NCBI GenBank assembly: GCA_037969115.1
Contig: JBBKWQ010000057.1
Location: 1 to 5,844 of the forward strand
DNA: 5,844 bases
DNA from: JBBKWQ01 sp037969115
Lineage (GTDB): Bacteria; Actinomycetota; Acidimicrobiia; Acidimicrobiales; Ilumatobacteraceae
Reading direction: 5' to 3'
Both the position numbers and the translations under genes were made by a program. Positions 1 to 4,065 of this stretch are shown piece by piece; position 1 is the first letter of the stretch, and every line of letters begins with the position of its first letter. Below the pieces are notes generated by a model. That model saw only the letters and a list, made by a program, of their open reading frames with translations, ran no database searches and had not been told where the DNA came from.

Positions 1-1333
1 CGTGGCGGCGTCGCTGTAGCGCTTCGCGTTTGTCTTCGAGCATCGTGAGCGCTGCCGCGATCTCCATGCGGGTATCGGCTGGGTCGATGACTGCGTCGAC
101 ATACCCGCGTTCGGCGGCAACGTACGGATTGAGGAGGCGCTCGGCGTAGTCGAGCTCGAACTCGGCCCGCTCCTCGTCGGTGGCGCGTCGCTGGAGAATC
201 GCGGCGGCCTGACCGGCACCCATCACGGCGAGTTCGGCCCACGGCCATGCCAGGCACACGTCGTTGCCCATTTTCTTCGAGTCCATCACGATGAATGCGC
301 CGCCGTAGCTCTTCCTCAGGATCACGCACACGCGAGGCACGGTCGCGCGTCCGTAGGCAAAAACCAGTTGTGCGCCATGGCGGATCATGCCGCGCCACTC
401 GAGATCTTTGCCGGGGTAGAAGCCCGGCGTGTCGACCAGTGTGACGAGGGGGAGGTTGAACGCGTCGCAGAATGCGACGAATCGTGCGGCCTTCTGCGAT
501 GCCGGGATGTCGAGCGTGCCCGCGAGCGACATCGGTTGATTGGCGACGATGCCGATCGGGCGACCGTCGAGTGTCGCGAAGGCGGTGACGACGTTCGCCG
601 CCCACCGTGAGCGCACCTCGAACACCGACTCCTCGTCGACGATTGCCGCTGCCACGGCCCTCACGTCGTAGCTCCCGGTGGATGATTCGGGGATGAGCTG
701 TCCGGCTTCGGGACACGACCGATCGGCGGGATCGTCGTTTGGCCAGCGGGTCGGTTCTTCGTCGCAATGGTCGGGGAGGTACTCGAGCATCTGCTCGATC
801 ACGGCCAGTGCCCCGGCCCGGTCGTCCGCGATGGCCGTGACCACTCCGGCGTTTCGTTCGAGGCTCGACGCGCTGCCGAGCTCCTGGACCGTGATCTCGA
901 CACCGGTGAACTCTTCGACCATCGTCGGCCCGCTCACGAACGCGTAGCTGTCGGTGGTCATGACGACGAAGTCCATGAGCCCGAGCAGGAGAGCCGGGCC
1001 GGCGACCGCCGGCCCGTCGACGATCGCGAAGGTGGGGATCACACCGGAGCACCGTGTGAGAACCTGCGCGACGCGTCCCCATCCGGCGAGCGCGGGAATG
1101 CCCTCATTGATATCGGCTCCCGTGCTCGACAGGATCGCGACGAAGGGGAGGCGTTCTTCGAACGCGGTGCGGGCTGCCGTCTCGAGCACGGCGGAGGCCG
1201 ACGACGTGAGTGGCGAGCCGCCCTCGACATGATCGAACTCCACGACCACTACTCGCCGGTCGCCGATCGAGCGCACACTCGCTTGCGCCGGACCGGGTAG
1301 CTGGTTGACGAGTGGGAAATCGGCGATCGACAT
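1..1333 (-). CDS. Acyl-CoA carboxylase carboxyltransferase (beta) subunit, 3' end cut by window
   Basis: This is a carboxyltransferase of the AccD/PccB type, which moves a carboxyl group from biotin to an acyl-CoA such as propionyl- or acetyl-CoA in the cytoplasm. I translated it from the minus strand: 444 complete codons are visible from ATG at 1333, and the end (KREALQRRRH) resembles the family's usual terminus, so only about five codons are missing. The C-terminal half is canonical: VDTPGFYPG (300-308), the oxyanion-hole segment RKSYGGAFIVM (340-350), then MGNDVCLAWPWAELAVMGA (355-373). Asp358 falls near the residue that separates propionyl- from acetyl-CoA-preferring enzymes, which tentatively favours a propionyl-type pocket. 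The N-terminal half is short and divergent. STGAD (70-74) replaces the usual SGGAR, and the usual G-G...H...SG..H signature near 152-167 lacks both histidines. At about 450 residues it is shorter than typical 470-540-residue members. No strong Shine-Dalgarno precedes the ATG, so an upstream start inside the LysR gene cannot be excluded. Substrate is unproven. Confidence 0.9.
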   Translation of the reverse strand, partial: MSIADFPLVNQLPGPAQASVRSIGDRRVVVVEFDHVEGGSPLTSSASAVLETAARTAFEERLPFVAILSSTGADINEGIPALAGWGRVAQVLTRCSGVIPTFAIVDGPAVAGPALLLGLMDFVVMTTDSYAFVSGPTMVEEFTGVEITVQELGSASSLERNAGVVTAIADDRAGALAVIEQMLEYLPDHCDEEPTRWPNDDPADRSCPEAGQLIPESSTGSYDVRAVAAAIVDEESVFEVRSRWAANVVTAFATLDGRPIGIVANQPMSLAGTLDIPASQKAARFVAFCDAFNLPLVTLVDTPGFYPGKDLEWRGMIRHGAQLVFAYGRATVPRVCVILRKSYGGAFIVMDSKKMGNDVCLAWPWAELAVMGAGQAAAILQRRATDEERAEFELDYAERLLNPYVAAERGYVDAVIDPADTRMEIAAALTMLEDKREALQRRRH

Positions 1334-1344
1334 CGCTACGCAGA

Positions 1345-2283
1345 CTAGACAGACCTGGCGAGCGGGAAGGCGTCGGTGCCGAGGTGCACGCCGGGCTGCT
1401 CGGCTGCATGGTCCGCCATCAGGTCGTGGACGATGGAGTTCACCGCCGTCGTCGCAGCACTCGGGGCGGGTCGACGCCGTCGGACCCACGCGACGACGCG
1501 TTGGGGGAGTTCGTTGACGCCGATGCGCACGAAACCGCCATTGAGCCGGCGCGGAACAGCAGTGGCCGGCACGATCGACGCGCCGTACCCGTCGAAGACG
1601 AGTGATGCGAGTAGTCGGACACCGTCGATCTCGGCCTGCGGTTGCAGTTTCACTCCCGTCGATGCGGCAGCGCGGTCGAGAACACGTCGGAGCGCGGCGC
1701 CTTTCGGTGGCAACAGCAGGGGAGTGCTTTCGAGTTCGGCGAGCGACATCGTTGTGCGATCTGCGAGTGGATGTGACTCGTGCACGAGCAAGAGGAGGTC
1801 TTCGGCGAACAGCGGCTCGACGACGAGTTCGGGGTCTTCGACCGGGAGGTGGATGATGGCGCCGTTGAGCTGTCCGGAGAGGACCCCCGGAACGAGGGTC
1901 GAGGTGCTGCCCTCGTGGACGATTGCGTGGACGCCCGGGTGTAGATCGTTGATCGCCCCGAGAAGTTGGGGGAGCATCCATCGAGCTGTGGTGCCGATGA
2001 CGCCGAGGCGGACGTCGCCGGACACGTCGCTGTTGAGCGACGACATGTCGGCGGCGATGTCGTCGTGTTCGTGCAGCACCCGGCGGGCACGTTCGACGAC
2101 CTTGGCGCCCTCGTCGGTGAGACCGCCGTTGATCCGATCGACGAGGCTCACGCCGAGCTCCTTTTCGAGCTTCGCCACATGTCCGGACACGTTCGATTGC
2201 ACGGTGAAGAGTGCGCGCGCTGCAGCCGAGAACGTGCCGTGGTCGGCAATCGCGACCAGGGCAGACAACTGCCGTACATCCAT
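1345..2283 (-). CDS. LysR-type transcriptional regulator
   Basis: A 312-residue DNA-binding transcription factor of normal LysR-family length. Residues 1-65 form the winged helix-turn-helix: the start MDVRQLSALVAIADHGTFS, the recognition region AARALFTVQSNVSGHVAKLE (21-40), then LGVSLVDR (43-50) and LTDEGAKV (55-62). A linker helix (about 63-85) leads to the periplasmic-binding-protein-like effector domain. That domain starts at SGDVRLGVIGTT (88-99) and includes a typical second-lobe segment, DGYGASIVPATAV (231-243). I chose the ATG at 2283 because the DNA-binding domain begins directly after it. No Shine-Dalgarno is visible there; the six bases before the start are preceded by a T-run, so a short or leaderless mRNA is possible. 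A perfect inverted repeat ends eight bases before the ATG and may be an autoregulatory site. Its stop is 11 bases from the start of the carboxyltransferase gene, so both are probably on one transcript. The effector cannot be read from sequence; a link to acyl-CoA or propionate metabolism is inference from the neighbour. Confidence 0.95.
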   Translation of the reverse strand: MDVRQLSALVAIADHGTFSAAARALFTVQSNVSGHVAKLEKELGVSLVDRINGGLTDEGAKVVERARRVLHEHDDIAADMSSLNSDVSGDVRLGVIGTTARWMLPQLLGAINDLHPGVHAIVHEGSTSTLVPGVLSGQLNGAIIHLPVEDPELVVEPLFAEDLLLLVHESHPLADRTTMSLAELESTPLLLPPKGAALRRVLDRAAASTGVKLQPQAEIDGVRLLASLVFDGYGASIVPATAVPRRLNGGFVRIGVNELPQRVVAWVRRRRPAPSAATTAVNSIVHDLMADHAAEQPGVHLGTDAFPLARSV

Positions 2284-2290
2284 CTGAAAA

Positions 2291-2309
2291 AACGATAGCA
2301 GATATCGTT
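2291..2309. promoter_or_regulatory. Inverted repeat, candidate regulator operator
   Basis: AACGATA (2291-2297) and TATCGTT (2303-2309) are perfect reverse complements separated by GCAGA. The site lies just before the LysR start codon and ten bases before the -35-like element of the rightward promoter. LysR regulators commonly bind dyads in such divergent regions and repress their own gene. However, the site has T-N7-A spacing and does not fit the classic T-N11-A core, so assignment to this LysR is inference. Confidence 0.5.
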
Positions 2310-2318
2310 GAGTTCTAC

Positions 2319-2348
2319 TTGCCAGATGCGCGGCCGCACGTGCATACT
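2319..2348 (+). promoter_or_regulatory. Candidate sigma70-type promoter for the 6C RNA
   Basis: TTGCCA (2319-2324) differs from the -35 consensus by one base. After an 18-base spacer comes CATACT (2343-2348), which matches the -10 consensus at four of six positions. Transcription would begin near 2354-2356, a few bases before the first C-loop hairpin, as expected for a compact small RNA. No competing reading frame uses this strand here. The start site is predicted by eye only. Confidence 0.5.
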
Positions 2349-2354
2349 TTCACA

Positions 2355-2478
2355 AGACAAGTACGAAGCGAGTACACCCCCCATGTACCGCTCGAGAGGT
2401 TCCAACGATTGGTCCCCCACTAATCAGGAACTTCAGGTTGAGACGCCCCGATCCCCCATCGGGGCGTCTCCCGTTTTT
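2355..2478 (+). ncRNA. 6C RNA (actinobacterial small RNA with C-rich loops)
   Basis: Three consecutive hairpins on the plus strand match the 6C RNA architecture (Rfam 6C family; the M. tuberculosis member is called B11 or 6C sRNA). Hairpin 1 pairs CG/AGCG/GTACA (2364-2376) with TGTAC/CGCT/CG (2384-2394), with two bulged A residues and the loop CCCCCCA. Hairpin 2 has an outer stem AGGTTCC (2397-2403) with GGAACTT (2427-2433). Its inner stem is GATTGGT (2407-2413) with ACTAATC (2419-2425), one G-U pair, closed by the loop CCCCC. Hairpin 3 is the terminator. In mycobacteria the C-rich loops of this family are reported to pair with G-rich mRNA regions and affect growth and replication genes. The 5' end is inferred from the promoter-like elements; the 3' end is the T-run. 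The region lacks a coding frame with typical codon use. Family identity rests on structure recognised by eye, not on a covariance-model search. Confidence 0.85.
2440..2478 (+). terminator. Intrinsic terminator of the 6C RNA
   Basis: A perfect 13-bp stem, GAGACGCCCCGAT (2440-2452) with ATCGGGGCGTCTC (2458-2470), closes a CCCCC loop. Three bases later there is a TTTTT run (2474-2478). Only the plus strand has the T-run, so it ends rightward transcription. The only rightward unit to its left is the small RNA, and it lies 113 bases before the PAP2 start codon. An attenuator role for the PAP2 gene is possible but less likely than being the small RNA's own end. Confidence 0.9.
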
Positions 2479-2591
2479 CGGGCGCCGGCGGGCGATGTGG
2501 CTTCAGGTCGGGCGGGAATGTGACGATAAACCAACCGCGAGTGTCAATACTTCCTTCATTTCGATGTTGTTACAGAGTAGGATCGCGTGAT
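2479..2591. other. Short intergenic spacer before the PAP2 gene
   Basis: This stretch separates the terminator from the membrane-protein gene. Its right half (about 2525-2591) is clearly richer in A and T than the neighbouring genes, which fits promoter DNA. A GTG at 2520 opens a frame that joins the PAP2 gene, but the 24 codons it would add lack the G/C third-position bias of the real gene. I see no further repeat or RNA element. Confidence 0.6.
2576..2583 (+). promoter_or_regulatory. Ribosome-binding site or -10 element before the PAP2 start
   Basis: AGTAGGA (2576-2582) lies nine bases before the ATG at 2592 and could serve as a weak Shine-Dalgarno. The overlapping TAGGAT (2578-2583) is a good actinobacterial -10 hexamer. 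In that role it would place the RNA start at or next to the ATG and give a leaderless mRNA. The -35 region 17 bases upstream (TTCATT, 2555-2560) is poor. The two readings exclude each other and sequence alone does not decide between them. Confidence 0.45.
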
Positions 2592-3470
2592 ATGGGGGCA
2601 ACGACTACCTCCCAGGTCGACGGCATCGGGGGAACAGTCGCGTCCTGGTGGCGGAGCCGATTCGGCGCTCGGCTGCTCGCGGAGATCGCACTCTGCGCCG
2701 GTCTGCTCATGGTCTATCGAGAGGTCCGGTCATTCAGCGAGACCGACCTGGGTGTGGCGTTCCAGAATGCCCGAGATGTGCTCCAGCTCGAGCGCTGGCT
2801 CGGGCTTCCGTTCGAGAACGACCTCCAGAGCTTCCTGCTCGATCATCCGGTACTCATCAAGTTCCTGAACCACTACTACGTGTGGATGCACTTCCCGGTC
2901 GCGATCGGGCTGTTGGTGTGGCTGTACTTCTTCCACCCTGGTCAGTACCGACCGACGCGGTGGCTCATGACCGTGGTGACGTTCGCTGCGCTGGCAATTC
3001 ATCTCATCTACCCGCTGGCACCACCTCGGATGATGCCCGGGTTCGTCGACACGATGTTCAAGTACGGTCCGGTCGTGTACAACCCGAACGCGCTCGAAGG
3101 TGCCGCCAATCAGATCGCGGCGATGCCGTCGCTGCACTTCGGTTGGGCCCTCATCGCCGCGATGGCCGCGATCAAGACGCTTCGGTCGCCGTGGCGTTGG
3201 TTGTTGCTGCTCCACCCGACGCTGATGACGCTCGCCATCATCGCGACCGCGAACCACTGGTGGCTCGACGCCGCCGCGGCAGCGGCCATCGTGTTCTCGT
3301 CGTTGCTCGTCGCCCGACTGGCGGCGTTCGCGATGCAGTCAGGTGACTCGAGCGACGACCTGACCGAACCTGCCTACGCCAGCTTCGACTCAGGATCGTA
3401 CGGCGACCCGTCGAACGACTCGAGCGTCGTGAACGACGACACCGACGATCGTGCCAGCTTGGTCGGTTGA
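2592..3470 (+). CDS. PAP2-superfamily membrane phosphatase/phosphotransferase
   Basis: A 292-residue integral membrane protein of the PAP2 superfamily, resembling the PAP2_3/inositol-phosphorylceramide-synthase-like branch. It probably hydrolyses or transfers a lipid-linked phosphate at the cytoplasmic membrane. Hydrophobic segments lie near residues 27-42, 98-115, 125-142, 184-197, 202-220 and 227-247. Active-site motifs visible are PSLHF (179-183, His182) and NHWWLD (221-226, His222 and Asp226), the catalytic histidine/aspartate pattern of the superfamily. LAPPR (142-146) is also typical of this branch. I chose the ATG at 2592 over the upstream GTG at 2520 because codon bias starts there. 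After about residue 250 the protein becomes a hydrophilic, Asp/Ser-rich tail (251-292). The last 31 residues are encoded opposite the end of the nitroreductase gene, so the tail is probably not a conserved domain. It is transcribed alone, downstream of the terminated small RNA. Substrate unknown. Confidence 0.88.
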   Translation: MGATTTSQVDGIGGTVASWWRSRFGARLLAEIALCAGLLMVYREVRSFSETDLGVAFQNARDVLQLERWLGLPFENDLQSFLLDHPVLIKFLNHYYVWMHFPVAIGLLVWLYFFHPGQYRPTRWLMTVVTFAALAIHLIYPLAPPRMMPGFVDTMFKYGPVVYNPNALEGAANQIAAMPSLHFGWALIAAMAAIKTLRSPWRWLLLLHPTLMTLAIIATANHWWLDAAAAAAIVFSSLLVARLAAFAMQSGDSSDDLTEPAYASFDSGSYGDPSNDSSVVNDDTDDRASLVG

Positions 3471-4048
3471 AACACCGGATAGCCGAGGAAGATCGTCGCG
3501 GCGAGGGCATGGTCTGCCGGGAGGCGAAGCAGCGGTGCGGCCGCCGGTTCGACGGCGCTGAGGAACGTCGTCATCACCCCGCCCAGGCCGCGTGCGCGGG
3601 CGGCCAGCAACACATTCCAGCAGAACGGGTAGATCGACGCGCCGCCGGTGATGGGGACGCGGTTGGCAGCGCCGGCGTCCATGTAGGCAACGTCGTGCAG
3701 GTCGACCGCCACGGCGAGCACGACGGGAACCTCCTCGATCCGATCGAGGAGAGGATTCGGCTGATTCGGGACGACCACGGCAGGTCGCTCGCCATCGACC
3801 ACGTTGAAGGGAATGCGGCCGAGGGCGCGAGCAGCGAGGTATTCGTCCCACACCGGCGACATGAGGTCGGCGACCTCTCGACGTCGTGCAGCGTCGCACA
3901 CGACTGCGACACGCCATGGCTGGCGATTCCCGCCCGAGGGCGCGAATCGAGCGTCGTCGAGAACGCCGGTCAGGACATCGCGTTCCACGGGTTCCGGGCG
4001 GAACTCGCGGACCGCCCCGGTGGTTCTGATCGCCTCACGAAGGTCCAT
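3374..4048 (-). CDS. Nitroreductase-family FMN oxidoreductase
   Basis: A 224-residue flavoenzyme of the nitroreductase superfamily; members use FMN and NAD(P)H to reduce nitro groups, quinones or other acceptors, usually as cytoplasmic dimers. The N-terminus MDLREAIRTTGAVREF carries the FMN-phosphate-binding region (6-16). It is followed by DDARFAPSGGNRQPWRV (31-47), strongly typical of an actinobacterial subgroup. IYPFCWNVLLAARARGLGG (139-157) is the central helix and flavin region, and FLGYPVFQPTKLAR (187-200) plus SFTTLESFDG (205-214) form the standard C-terminus. That conserved C-terminus shows the gene really extends to 3374 and so overlaps the convergent PAP2 gene. The ATG at 4048 fits the family start; no strong Shine-Dalgarno is seen. 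It begins 17 bases after the aconitase stop on the same strand, so it is probably expressed by read-through from that gene. The natural substrate cannot be deduced. Confidence 0.92.
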   Translation of the reverse strand: MDLREAIRTTGAVREFRPEPVERDVLTGVLDDARFAPSGGNRQPWRVAVVCDAARRREVADLMSPVWDEYLAARALGRIPFNVVDGERPAVVVPNQPNPLLDRIEEVPVVLAVAVDLHDVAYMDAGAANRVPITGGASIYPFCWNVLLAARARGLGGVMTTFLSAVEPAAAPLLRLPADHALAATIFLGYPVFQPTKLARSSVSSFTTLESFDGSPYDPESKLA

Positions 4049-4065
4049 GCTCGGGCCGCTCGACG

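Noticed and set aside
1376..2287. Long plus-strand open frame (303 codons) opposite the LysR gene
   Set aside because: It is the antisense shadow of a clear LysR protein. Its translation is Ser/Thr/Arg-rich with no family features, as expected from high-GC antisense frames.
2308..2523. Small plus-strand reading frame of 71 codons between LysR and PAP2
   Set aside because: It runs through the C-loop hairpins and the terminator stem. The constraint there is RNA structure, not codons.
2520..2591. GTG at 2520 as start of the PAP2 protein
   Set aside because: The added 24 residues are not hydrophobic or signal-like, and the DNA is AT-rich without the gene's third-position G/C bias. The ATG at 2592 is better placed.
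2355..2591. Riboswitch or attenuator controlling PAP2
   Set aside because: The hairpin order and C-only loops fit the 6C small RNA, and I see no competing antiterminator pairing with the terminator stem.
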